Part shown: positions 17,239 through 25,317 of the stretch, piece by piece
Numbering within the stretch: position 1 is the first letter of the stretch
Layout of the letters: every line of letters starts with the position of its first letter
Source: Arthrobacter sp. Soil736
GTDB taxonomy: Bacteria; Actinomycetota; Actinomycetes; Actinomycetales; Micrococcaceae
DNA length: 64,000 bases
NCBI RefSeq assembly: GCF_001428005.1
Contig: NZ_LMSB01000074.1
Span: 464 to 64,463 of the forward strand
Reading direction: 5' to 3'
Notes under the pieces: model-generated
Told to the model about the DNA's origin: nothing
Database searches by the model: none
The model's input: the letters and a program-made list of their open reading frames with translations, nothing else
Translations under genes and position numbers: made by a program

Positions 17239-18390
17239 CTACGCCGTGGGTCCGTTCCGCATCTGCTTGACCAGGTCCAGCACCACGGCCTGGAGGTTTC
17301 CGCCGTTTTCCGCGGCCACGCGCCGCTGGCGCTGGTAGCCGGCTCCGCGGCTGATGATTTTTTCGACGTCGGCCAGCTCGTCGGGGCAGCCCAGCTTCGC
17401 GGCGACGGGCTCCAGCCGGTTCAGGGTCTCCAGCAGGTGATCGGTGACCAGCCGCTCGTTGCCCTGGGCGTCCAGGATGATGATCGCATCCATGCCGTAC
17501 CGGGCAGCGCGCCACTTGTTTTCCTGGACATGCCACGGCGGCATGGTGGGAATGGTTCCGCCGTTGTCCAGCGTGGTGGAGAACTCGTGCACCAGGCACT
17601 GCGTGAGGGCTGCAACGGCGCCCACTTCTTCAAGCGTGGCCAGGCCGTCGCAGATGCGCATCTCGATGGTGCCGAGGTTCGGCACCGGCCGGATGTCCCA
17701 GCGGATTTCGGAGAGCGTATCGATCACGCCGGTGGTGAACATGTCCTGGACGTAGGACTCATATTCTTCCCACGAACGGAACTGGAACGGCAGTCCCGCC
17801 GTCGGGAGTTGCTGGAACATGAGGGCGCGCTGGGACGCATAGCCGGTGTCTTCGCCGCCCCAGAACGGGCTCGAGGCGGACAGCGACTGGAAGTGCGGGA
17901 AGTAGTTGACCAGGCCGTCCAGCACGGGGAGGACCTTCTCGCGACGGTCGAGGCCCACGTGCACGTGCACGCCGTAGATGACCATCTGGCGGCCCCACCA
18001 CTGCGTCCGGTCGATCAGCTTGGCGTAGCGTTCCTTGTCCGTGACCGGCTGCAGCTGCGGAGGGCTGAAAGGGTGGCTGCCCGCGGAGAAGACTTCCACT
18101 CCCATGGGATCGGTGACTTCGCGGACGGCGGCCAGGGACCGGGTAAGGTCCTCTTTGGCTTCCGCGGCGGTCTCGCAGATCCCGGTCACAAGTTCCACGG
18201 TGTTCAGGAGCAGTTCCTGCTTGATGTGCGGGTGTTCGTCGTCCTCGTTCAGCTCGGGGTGGTTGGCGGAAACCCCGCGCAGGACCTCGTTCGCCACGGA
18301 CGCCAATTCACCGGTCTGCGCATCAACCAGGGCGAGTTCCCATTCCACACCAAGAGTTGATTGCCGGGATGAAGCGAAATCAATCTTCAT
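17239..18390 (-). CDS. YbdK-type carboxylate-amine ligase (GCS2 family)
   Basis: 383 residues. Glutamate-cysteine ligase family 2: STLGVEWELALVD at the N-terminus, SAGSHPFSP, VIYGVHVHVGLD and RWDIRPVPNLGTIEMRICDG, all characteristic of YbdK. The family has weak gamma-glutamyl-cysteine ligase activity in vitro; a physiological role in a mycothiol producer is uncertain. The start at 18390 is chosen for the GAGAGGA site just upstream (read GAGAGGAACAC). Convergent with tsaD. Confidence 0.88.
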   Translation of the reverse strand: MKIDFASSRQSTLGVEWELALVDAQTGELASVANEVLRGVSANHPELNEDDEHPHIKQELLLNTVELVTGICETAAEAKEDLTRSLAAVREVTDPMGVEVFSAGSHPFSPPQLQPVTDKERYAKLIDRTQWWGRQMVIYGVHVHVGLDRREKVLPVLDGLVNYFPHFQSLSASSPFWGGEDTGYASQRALMFQQLPTAGLPFQFRSWEEYESYVQDMFTTGVIDTLSEIRWDIRPVPNLGTIEMRICDGLATLEEVGAVAALTQCLVHEFSTTLDNGGTIPTMPPWHVQENKWRAARYGMDAIIILDAQGNERLVTDHLLETLNRLEPVAAKLGCPDELADVEKIISRGAGYQRQRRVAAENGGNLQAVVLDLVKQMRNGPTA

Positions 18391-18492
18391 GTGTTCCTCT
18401 CGCTGTTCTGCTGTCCCGTGATGGCCGTTTCTGGCAGAACGGCTGGCAGGGGAACGGTCTTTCAAGTCTAGTGCAGGGGTAGCATCGAGATG

Positions 18493-20268
18493 ATGGCTTG
18501 GTTACAGAGCGCGCGTGACAGTTTTCACAAGACCACCTTTCCCCACCACACCAATAAGGGGCCCACCCGCTGCAGGCCCGCCCGGACGGCGGCAGCCCTC
18601 GCCGCGCTGCTGGCCCTGACGTCCTGCACGGCCCCGCCACCGTCGCCTCCCTCGAGCGCGGCTGCTCCGGAGACCCCTGCTGCGCCGGAGCAGGGACAAT
18701 CCCCGACGGCGGCCGCGCCGGCTCCCGCTTCCTCCGCACCGAAGAATGCGGACGGGAAACAGGGAGCGACGCCGCTGGGCTGGGGTCCGCAGCAGCAGGA
18801 CCTCGACGCGGCCGGCGCCGCCGTCGCGGGGATGACGCTGAGCGAGAAAGCCGGGCAGGTGCTCCTGCCGTCCTATGCCGGCCTCGACCACAGGACCCAG
18901 GCGGCCACGGTTGAGCGGCTTCATCTCGCCGGATCAATGATCATGGGCGACAACGTGCCGGGGACTCCCGACGGGCTGGTCGACGTGCCGGCGCTGACCG
19001 CCGTGACCCGCCGGCTGGACTCGGCTGCGCGGTCCGGCGGACGCACCTGGCCCGGCCTGATTGGCGTGGACCAGGAAGGGGGAGTGGTGTCCCGGGTGGG
19101 TGCTCCGCTCACCGGCTGGCCGTCCCCCATGAGCTACGGCGCGGCCGGGAGCATTCCCCTGGCAGCCCAGGCAGGCACCGGGCTGGCGGCCGAACTCGCG
19201 GCCCTCGGCTTCACGGTGGACTTCGCTCCCGACGCCGATGCCACGATCGGTCCTGCTGACCCCACCATCGGGTCCCGGTCCATGTCCGCAGACCCCCGCG
19301 CGGCGGGAAACCTGAGCGTCGGCTTCTCCAAGGGCATGCTGGCGGCCGGTGTGCTGCCCGTCGCCAAGCACTTTCCGGGGCACGGCTCGGTGACGGCCGA
19401 TTCCCATAAGGACATGCCGGTCCAGAAGGCCACGGTGGCCCAGTTGAAGGCCAGGGACTGGAAGCCCTTCCAGGCAGCTGTGGCCGCTGGGTCCCCGATG
19501 ATCATGACCGGACACATCGCAGTTCCGGCCCTGGAGCCGGGCGTGCCGGCGTCGATCTCGAAAGCCACCTACGCAGCCCTGCGGGGTATGGGGTTCAAGG
19601 GAGTGGCCGTCACTGACGCACTGAACATGGGCGCCGTGAGCGGCCGGTACCCGCACGACTCCGCGGCCCCGGCAGCGCTGGCCGCCGGTGCCGATCTGCT
19701 GCTGATGCCCGTGGATGCGAACGCAGCACACTCGGCCATCGTCAAAGCCGTTGGAGCGGGAACGCTTCCGCTGCCTCGCCTGGATGAGGCCGCGCGGCGT
19801 GTGGTCACGATGATGATCTGGCGGGGGCGCACGAAGCCGCAATACCCTCCTGCGGCTCCGGGCAGCGGCGAGACCGTGTCCGCCAGGGTCTCCGCCCGGG
19901 CCGTCACGGTTCTTGCCGGGCGGTGCAGGGGGCCGCACATAGCGGGCCGCGTCCGGGTGGACGGAGGCACAGCGGGGGACAGGGCCCGCTTTGCCGCTGC
20001 CGCCAAGGCTCAGGGGGTCACGCTGGGAGCGGGGCCGCTGGTCACCCTCATCGGATACGGCGGGGCTCCCGCGGGCGGCGACATTGCCGTGGCCCTGGAT
20101 GCGCCGTGGCCGCTGGCCCGTTCCGCGGCGCCCACCAAGATCGCCCTGTACGGCCGGACGCCCGGCGCGTTCAGGGCGCTCCTGGCCGTCCTGGCGGGCA
20201 AGGCCGCCGCCACCGGAAAGCTGCCGGCCGCCGTCGGAACCTACCGCCCGGGTTCCGGCTGCCGCTGA
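18493..20268 (+). CDS. GH3 beta-N-acetylhexosaminidase (NagZ-like) lipoprotein
   Basis: 591 residues. The GH3 NagZ signature KHFPGHGSVTADSH (about residues 291-304, the His-Asp general acid/base pair) and VTDALNMGAV (nucleophile Asp) are present. NagZ enzymes remove GlcNAc from muropeptides. A lipobox (LALTSC) after a hydrophobic stretch near residue 40 predicts a secreted lipoprotein, followed by a Pro/Ala-rich linker. The n-region is unusually long (about 34 residues). Of two adjacent ATGs, the second is 7 nt after a TAGCAT box, so a leaderless start there is likely. A C-terminal GH3 domain II-like region is present. Confidence 0.88.
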   Translation: MAWLQSARDSFHKTTFPHHTNKGPTRCRPARTAAALAALLALTSCTAPPPSPPSSAAAPETPAAPEQGQSPTAAAPAPASSAPKNADGKQGATPLGWGPQQQDLDAAGAAVAGMTLSEKAGQVLLPSYAGLDHRTQAATVERLHLAGSMIMGDNVPGTPDGLVDVPALTAVTRRLDSAARSGGRTWPGLIGVDQEGGVVSRVGAPLTGWPSPMSYGAAGSIPLAAQAGTGLAAELAALGFTVDFAPDADATIGPADPTIGSRSMSADPRAAGNLSVGFSKGMLAAGVLPVAKHFPGHGSVTADSHKDMPVQKATVAQLKARDWKPFQAAVAAGSPMIMTGHIAVPALEPGVPASISKATYAALRGMGFKGVAVTDALNMGAVSGRYPHDSAAPAALAAGADLLLMPVDANAAHSAIVKAVGAGTLPLPRLDEAARRVVTMMIWRGRTKPQYPPAAPGSGETVSARVSARAVTVLAGRCRGPHIAGRVRVDGGTAGDRARFAAAAKAQGVTLGAGPLVTLIGYGGAPAGGDIAVALDAPWPLARSAAPTKIALYGRTPGAFRALLAVLAGKAAATGKLPAAVGTYRPGSGCR

Positions 20269-20350
20269 CGTCCGTGTCACAAAAGTGGGAATCCGCATCC
20301 GCACGGCCCGGCGGGGTGGTCGCACCGCGGCAGGGCCGTTTAATGGAGGG

Positions 20351-21178
20351 GTGCCGATTCTGAACAAAGACATGACCCTGTGCATCTCCCTCTCGGCCCG
20401 GCCGAGCAACAACGGGACGCGCTTCCACAACTACCTCTACGACCAGCTGGGCCTGAACTGGATCTACAAGGCCTTTGCGCCCACCGACCTGGCCCAGGCG
20501 ATCGCCGGGGTCCGCGGCCTGGGGATCCGGGGCTGCGCCGTTTCCATGCCGTACAAGGAAGACGTGATCGCCCTCGTGGACGTCATGGACCCGTCGGCCA
20601 AGGCCATCGATTCGGTCAACACCATCGTCAACGACGCCGGCCAGCTGACCGCCTACAACACCGACTACACGGCGATTGAGCAACTGCTCGAACGCAACGC
20701 AGTGCCGGCCGGGTTCTCCGTGCTGCTCAAGGGTGCCGGCGGAATGGCCAAGGCCACGGCGGCGGCGCTGCGCGACGCGGGCTTCAAGGACGTCACCATC
20801 ATCGCCCGGAACGAGGCCGCCGGCCGTGCGCTCGCCGACCTTTACGGTTTTGCCTGGCGCGCGGACCTTGGCACCGGACCGGACGCCACGGCGGACATGA
20901 TCATCAACGTCACGCCGGTTGGCATGGCCGGGGGACCGGACGCCGAATCACTGTCTTTCCCCGCTGAGGCCATCCACGCCGCCAAGGTGGTGTTCGACGT
21001 CGTCGCCCTGCCTCCCGAGACGCCGCTCATCACGGCGGCGCGGGCGGCCGGAAAGAAGGTCATTACCGGCGCGGAGGTCGCCACCATCCAGGCGCTGGAG
21101 CAGTTTGTGCTGTACACCGGCAACCGCCCCACCGACCAGCAGGTGCGGGACGCCGAAGCGTTCGTTCGCGCGCAGTAG
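20351..21178 (+). CDS. Shikimate dehydrogenase-like protein (AroE family)
   Basis: 275 residues. SDH fold: SLSARPSNNGTRFHNYLYDQ (compare the SxS substrate motif), GCAVSMPYKEDVI with a catalytic-type Lys, SVNTIVND, NTDYTA, then LLKGAGGMAKATAAAL as nucleotide-binding loop and IINVTPVGM. The N-terminal SxS motif is degenerate compared with true AroE, so this may be a paralogue using another substrate. GTG 20351 is chosen because a TTTAAT box ends 6 nt upstream; ATG 20372 is the alternative. Convergent with the methyltransferase gene. Confidence 0.8.
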   Translation: MPILNKDMTLCISLSARPSNNGTRFHNYLYDQLGLNWIYKAFAPTDLAQAIAGVRGLGIRGCAVSMPYKEDVIALVDVMDPSAKAIDSVNTIVNDAGQLTAYNTDYTAIEQLLERNAVPAGFSVLLKGAGGMAKATAAALRDAGFKDVTIIARNEAAGRALADLYGFAWRADLGTGPDATADMIINVTPVGMAGGPDAESLSFPAEAIHAAKVVFDVVALPPETPLITAARAAGKKVITGAEVATIQALEQFVLYTGNRPTDQQVRDAEAFVRAQ

Positions 21179-21204
21179 TTCAGCGGCGGACGGCCGGCTG
21201 CCGG

Positions 21205-22446
21205 CTACAGCGGCTCAACCGAGACGGCCACCCTCTCCTCCCCGATCCGGGTGAGGACCAGGGTGGCTGTTTTCTTTCCGGCGCTTTTCCCGCCGGACTT
21301 CCCGCCGGACTTTGAACCGGGCAGCAGCTGCTTCCGCAGCTCCTCCGGAGTGACGGAGGTGCCCCGCTTCTTGATGTCCAGCACGCCGATGCCGTTCTGC
21401 TTCACCCAGGCCTTGAGCGCCTTGACGTTGTAGGGCATGACCTCCCGGACCTTGTAGGCCCGCGCGAAGGGCGTGTCCGCGAGGTTCGGGGCGCAGATGT
21501 AGGCGATGTGCTCGTCAACCAGATGGCCGCCCAGTTGGAGGGCCAGGTCGGCCACGAGGCCGGCCCGGATCACGGCGCCGTCCGGTTCGTACAGGTAGCC
21601 CTCCACGGGGCCCACGGGAGGCACCGGCCCGGCGTCGAACCCTTCTTTGCTGGTGAGCTCGGCCGCGCCCTGCGGCCCGATGACCAGCGCTGCCCGCCGG
21701 ATGCCGGGGCGCGCCACGGCGTTGAACCAGAGCGCGACCTCGGTGACGTCGCCGCCCACCGACACCCACTGCGCTTCGCAGCCTTGGGGCACGGAGTCGT
21801 GGGGCATGCCGGGCCCCATCTTGACGCCGACGGCGCGCCCGGATGCGGCGAGCGACTCCGCGAAGGACAACGGAGGCGAAAAGGCCTCGGGGTCCCAGAT
21901 CCTTGTGGTTCCGGAGGTGGAGGTGGTGCGCCGGGCGGGATCCAGCCAGACGCCGTCCTCGTCACCGAGGGGAACCGACGTCGCGTCCGAGTGCACCACG
22001 GTAGCGTGCGGGAAAGGAATGAGGTTGATGGTGGCGCAGGCGGCGGTGGTCTCGTCGACCTCCACGGCCGTCACCGCAATATCGAGGGATGCCAGTGCCA
22101 TGGAATCCGCGCCGAGGCCGCAGCCGAGGTCGGCCACGTGCCGGACGCCCGCCTCGGCGAAGCGCTGGGCGTGCCGGGCCGCGACGGTGAGCCGCGTGGC
22201 CTGCTCAAGGCCCGCCTGGGTGAACAGCATCTGCCGGGCGAACTCGCCGAACTTGGCCTCGGCTTTGGTGCGCAGACGGGACTGGGTCAGCACCGCGGAC
22301 ACGAGCTCGGGGGAGTGCCCCGCCTTGCGGAGGCTGGAGTTGAGCGCGAAGGACTGGTCCTCCCGGTACGGCCCCAGCGACGCCAGGAGCTCCCATCCTT
22401 CCTCGGTGAGGAGATGGGCGATCTGGTCCTGCGGTGCTTCAGACAT
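21205..22446 (-). CDS. Class I SAM methyltransferase with THUMP-like C-terminal domain
   Basis: 413 residues. The SAM-binding motif VADLGCGLGADSMALA is in the middle, then AVEVDETTAACATIN and a DGVWLDPARRTT segment in the catalytic-motif position. The C-terminal 100 residues (YNVKALKAWVKQNGIGVLDI, KRGTSVTPEELRKQL) match the THUMP-like domain found in actinobacterial proteins of this type, with a Ser/Gly/Lys repeat SGGKSGGKSAGKK near the end. The target (RNA or protein) is unknown. Start at 22446 is supported by a TAGGCT box 7 nt upstream (leaderless). Confidence 0.82.
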   Translation of the reverse strand: MSEAPQDQIAHLLTEEGWELLASLGPYREDQSFALNSSLRKAGHSPELVSAVLTQSRLRTKAEAKFGEFARQMLFTQAGLEQATRLTVAARHAQRFAEAGVRHVADLGCGLGADSMALASLDIAVTAVEVDETTAACATINLIPFPHATVVHSDATSVPLGDEDGVWLDPARRTTSTSGTTRIWDPEAFSPPLSFAESLAASGRAVGVKMGPGMPHDSVPQGCEAQWVSVGGDVTEVALWFNAVARPGIRRAALVIGPQGAAELTSKEGFDAGPVPPVGPVEGYLYEPDGAVIRAGLVADLALQLGGHLVDEHIAYICAPNLADTPFARAYKVREVMPYNVKALKAWVKQNGIGVLDIKKRGTSVTPEELRKQLLPGSKSGGKSGGKSAGKKTATLVLTRIGEERVAVSVEPL

Positions 22447-22501
22447 GCAGTCAAGCCTAGTGGAGGGGCCCGCCGGCGCTGTTGCCGATAGGGTGGTCTG
22501 A

Positions 22502-22903
22502 ATGGAATCCAGCGCAACGCCCAGTCCTGACCAGCCCGACCGCAGCCGCACCGATCTGATCCGGCATGCGCGAGTGGTCCGGTACGCGCGGCCGGCCCTG
22601 ATCGCCGGCGCTGTTGCCGCCGTCGTCTGCATCGTCCTGCTGGTGATCATCTTCCTCCTCGACTCCTTCAACGCCACCGTCTATTCGGTGGGCGGCAAGA
22701 ACATCAGTGACGCGACCGATGAAGCCCGGCAGATCCGGGACCTGTACTCCGGCGCGCGTGTCGGCGGCGTGGTGTTCCTGATTGTCTCCGCGCTGACGGC
22801 TGCTGCCGCCGCCGTCGTGCTGTTCCTTCAGCGGAAAAACGCGCCGGCGACGGACGGCGAAGACGAAGAGGACCTGGGGTTCGACGACCTCGCCGGCCGC
22901 TGA
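22502..22903 (+). CDS. Small two-helix membrane protein, function unknown
   Basis: 133 residues. Two hydrophobic segments (AVAAVVCIVLLVIIFLLD and GVVFLIVSALTAAAAAVVLF) flank an extracytoplasmic or cytoplasmic loop of about 40 polar residues. The C-terminus is acidic (DGEDEEDLGFDDL). It is leaderless (TAGGGT, 7 nt) and divergent from the methyltransferase, only 55 bp apart. Not recognised beyond that. Confidence 0.7.
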   Translation: MESSATPSPDQPDRSRTDLIRHARVVRYARPALIAGAVAAVVCIVLLVIIFLLDSFNATVYSVGGKNISDATDEARQIRDLYSGARVGGVVFLIVSALTAAAAAVVLFLQRKNAPATDGEDEEDLGFDDLAGR

Positions 22904-22980
22904 CGGCTGCCGGGCGGCCCCTGACGGCGTCCCGGGAGGCGCCTGACGGCGTCCCGCCGCTGTTCACCGCGGATGAAATT

Positions 22981-23054
22981 CTGGCACTCACCTTGACCGA
23001 GTGCTAACCCCTTACATAGAGTCTTCATTAGCACTCTCCCTAGGAGGGTGCTAA
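22981..23054 (+). promoter_or_regulatory. groES promoter with two CIRCE elements
   Basis: CIRCE 2: TTAGCACTC (23028-23036), 9-nt spacer, GGGTGCTAA (23046-23054), one mismatch to the consensus right arm. CIRCE 1: CTGGCACTC (22981-22989), 9-nt spacer, GAGTGCTAA (22999-23007), two mismatches in the left arm. Between and overlapping them are TTGACC (22993-22998) and TAGAGT (23017-23022), 18 bp apart. HrcA repression is expected from the known function of CIRCE. Confidence 0.88.
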
Positions 23055-23161
23055 CACACGAAGAACTGCCAGCCTGGCTGCTGCCGGCACCGCGACGACG
23101 GTCTGCCGCCTCGGCACAGTTTTACTGTCCATGAATTTGCTGACGAAAAGGAGAGGTCCGA

Positions 23162-23458
23162 GTGTCGGTCTCTATTAAGCCTCTTGAGGATCGTATTGTT
23201 GTCCGCCCGCTCGAAGCCGAGCAGACCACGGCCTCCGGCCTGGTCATCCCGGACTCCGCGCAGGAGAAGCCCCAGGAAGGCGAAGTTGTTGCAGTAGGCC
23301 CAGGCCGCTTCGATGACAACGGCAACCGCGTTCCGATCGACGTAGCCATCGGCGACGTCGTTATCTACTCCAAGTACGGCGGAACCGAAGTCAAGACCGG
23401 TGGCACCGAGTACCTCGTGCTGTCTGCCCGCGACGTTCTGGCGATCGTCGTTAAGTAA
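23162..23458 (+). CDS. groES: Co-chaperonin GroES
   Basis: 98 residues, full length. SVSIKPLEDRIVVRPLEAEQ at the start, the mobile loop near TTASGLVIPD, and KYGGTEVKTGG at the end are standard. GTG start 23162 follows GGAGAGG at good spacing. It forms the lid of the GroEL chamber. Upstream region carries two CIRCE elements; groEL follows 76 bp downstream after a hairpin. Confidence 0.97.
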   Translation: MSVSIKPLEDRIVVRPLEAEQTTASGLVIPDSAQEKPQEGEVVAVGPGRFDDNGNRVPIDVAIGDVVIYSKYGGTEVKTGGTEYLVLSARDVLAIVVK

Positions 23459-23467
23459 CTCTTGGAC

Positions 23468-23510
23468 CCCCGCGCAGCCGATCCGTCGTTGACAGGTCAG
23501 CTGCGCGGGG
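23468..23510 (+). terminator. Hairpin between groES and groEL
   Basis: Perfect 11-bp GC-rich stem (CCCCGCGCAGC, 23468-23478, with 23500-23510), 21-nt loop, followed by TTTCTGTCTT. It may be a partial terminator or an RNA-processing/stability element that sets the groES:groEL ratio. The groEL ribosome binding site (AAAGGA) follows directly. Function is inference. Confidence 0.55.
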
Positions 23511-23534
23511 TTTCTGTCTTGAAAGGACATAACC

Positions 23535-25145
23535 ATGGCAAAGCAGCTTGCGTTCAACGACGCTGCCCGCCGGTCTCTTGAAGCCGGCATCGACAAGCTC
23601 GCCAACACGGTCAAGGTGACGCTCGGCCCGCGCGGCCGCAACGTCGTGCTGGACAAGAAGTGGGGCGCACCCACAATCACCAACGATGGCGTGACCATCG
23701 CCCGGGAAATCGAGCTGGACGACCCGTACGAGAACCTTGGTGCCCAGCTGGCCAAGGAAGTAGCCACCAAGACGAACGACGTCGCCGGTGACGGCACCAC
23801 CACCGCAACCGTGCTCGCACAGGCCCTGGTCAAGGAAGGCCTGCGCAACGTTGCTGCCGGCGCCGCCCCGGGCCAGATCAAGCGCGGCATCGAGGTCGCT
23901 GTCGAGGCCGTCGCAGCCCGCCTGCTCGAGAACGCCCGTCCCGTTGAGGGCAGCCAGGTTGCCAACGTTGCGGCCATCTCGGCCCAGAGCGATGAGATCG
24001 GCGAGCTCCTGGCCGAGGCCTTCGGCAAGGTCGGCAAGGATGGTGTGATCACCATTGAGGAATCCTCCACCACGCAGACCGAGCTGGTCCTCACCGAGGG
24101 CATGCAGTTCGACAAGGGCTACCTGTCCCCGTACTTCGTCACTGACGCGGAACGCCAGGAAGCCGTGCTCGAGGACGCCCTCATCCTGATCAACCAGGGC
24201 AAGATCTCCTCGGTCCAGGAATTCCTGCCGCTGCTGGAGAAGGCACTGCAGAGCTCCAAGCCGCTGTTCATCATTGCCGAGGACGTCGAGGGCGAGGCCC
24301 TGTCCACGCTGATCGTCAACCGCATCCGCGGCACCCTGAACGTGGTTGCCGTCAAGGCTCCGGGCTTCGGCGACCGCCGCAAGGCCATGCTGCAGGACAT
24401 CGCCACCCTGACGGGTGCGCAGGTTGTTTCCCCGGAACTTGGCCTGAGCCTGGACTCCGTCGGCCTCGAGGTGCTGGGCACTGCCCGCCGCATCACGGTC
24501 ACCAAGGACAGCACCACCATCGTTGACGGTGCGGGCTCGGCCGAGGACGTCGCTGCACGCGTCGCCCAGCTGCGCGCCGAGCTGACGCGCACGGACTCCG
24601 ACTGGGACAAGGAAAAGCTCCAGGAACGCCTGGCCAAGCTGGCCGGCGGCATCGGCGTGATCAAGGTCGGCGCAGCCACCGAGGTTGAGCTGAAGGAAAA
24701 GAAGCACCGCATCGAGGACGCAGTGTCCTCCACCCGCGCTGCCCTCGAAGAAGGCATCGTTGCCGGTGGCGGTTCCGCCCTCATCCACGCCCTGAAGGCA
24801 CTGGACGAGGATCCCGCCGTCACCGCGCTCGAAGGTGACGCAGCAGCTGCTGTCGGCATCGTCCGCCGCGCACTGGTCCAGCCGCTGCGCTGGATCGCCC
24901 AGAACGCCGGTTTCGACGGCTTCGTGGTAGCTGCCAAGGTTGCCGAGCAGGACACCAACGGCGGCTTCAACGCCAAGTCCGGCGAGTACGTGGACCTGAT
25001 CGCGGCGGGCGTCATCGACCCCGTCAAGGTCACCCGGGCGGCCCTGCGCAACGCGGCCTCCATCGCCGCGCTGGTTCTCACCACCGAGACCCTCGTGGTG
25101 GAGAAGCCTGCCGAGGAACAAGAGCACGCGGGCCACAGCCACTAG
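23535..25145 (+). CDS. groEL: 60-kDa chaperonin GroEL, His-tailed (GroEL1-type)
   Basis: 536 residues. ATP-binding features VTLGPRGRNVVLDK and NDVAGDGTTTATVLAQ, the apical domain and AALEEGIVAGGGSAL are all intact. The C-terminus reads EEQEHAGHSH, a short His-containing tail in place of the Gly-Met repeat (GGM) tail of canonical GroEL. In actinobacteria with two GroELs the copy next to groES (GroEL1) often carries a His-rich tail, so a second, canonical groEL probably lies elsewhere (inference). Ends before a strong terminator. Confidence 0.97.
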   Translation: MAKQLAFNDAARRSLEAGIDKLANTVKVTLGPRGRNVVLDKKWGAPTITNDGVTIAREIELDDPYENLGAQLAKEVATKTNDVAGDGTTTATVLAQALVKEGLRNVAAGAAPGQIKRGIEVAVEAVAARLLENARPVEGSQVANVAAISAQSDEIGELLAEAFGKVGKDGVITIEESSTTQTELVLTEGMQFDKGYLSPYFVTDAERQEAVLEDALILINQGKISSVQEFLPLLEKALQSSKPLFIIAEDVEGEALSTLIVNRIRGTLNVVAVKAPGFGDRRKAMLQDIATLTGAQVVSPELGLSLDSVGLEVLGTARRITVTKDSTTIVDGAGSAEDVAARVAQLRAELTRTDSDWDKEKLQERLAKLAGGIGVIKVGAATEVELKEKKHRIEDAVSSTRAALEEGIVAGGGSALIHALKALDEDPAVTALEGDAAAAVGIVRRALVQPLRWIAQNAGFDGFVVAAKVAEQDTNGGFNAKSGEYVDLIAAGVIDPVKVTRAALRNAASIAALVLTTETLVVEKPAEEQEHAGHSH

Positions 25146-25170
25146 GCTGTAGCCTCACTCCTGCCTCGTG

Positions 25171-25211
25171 AGGGGCCGGTCCAGCTGCTGCTGGGCCGGC
25201 CCCTTTTTTCT
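25171..25211 (+). terminator. Intrinsic terminator after groEL
   Basis: 15-bp stem with one G-T type mismatch (25171-25185 with 25190-25204, arm AGGGGCCGGTCCAGC), 4-nt loop, then a T-run (TTTTTC). Textbook intrinsic terminator for the groESL operon. Confidence 0.9.
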
Positions 25212-25317
25212 TGTCCGAAGAGGCCCGCAGGGAGCGACGCGCGGAGCCGCCGATTGGTCTGGAAGATCACGAATCGGTAACATAGGTGCTTTGTGCCGCC
25301 GCTTTGGAAAGGTTGTT

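Noticed and set aside
23451..25142. 563-codon open frame antisense to groEL
   Set aside because: It mirrors the codon pattern of groEL on the other strand and has repetitive, unnatural composition; groEL is certain.
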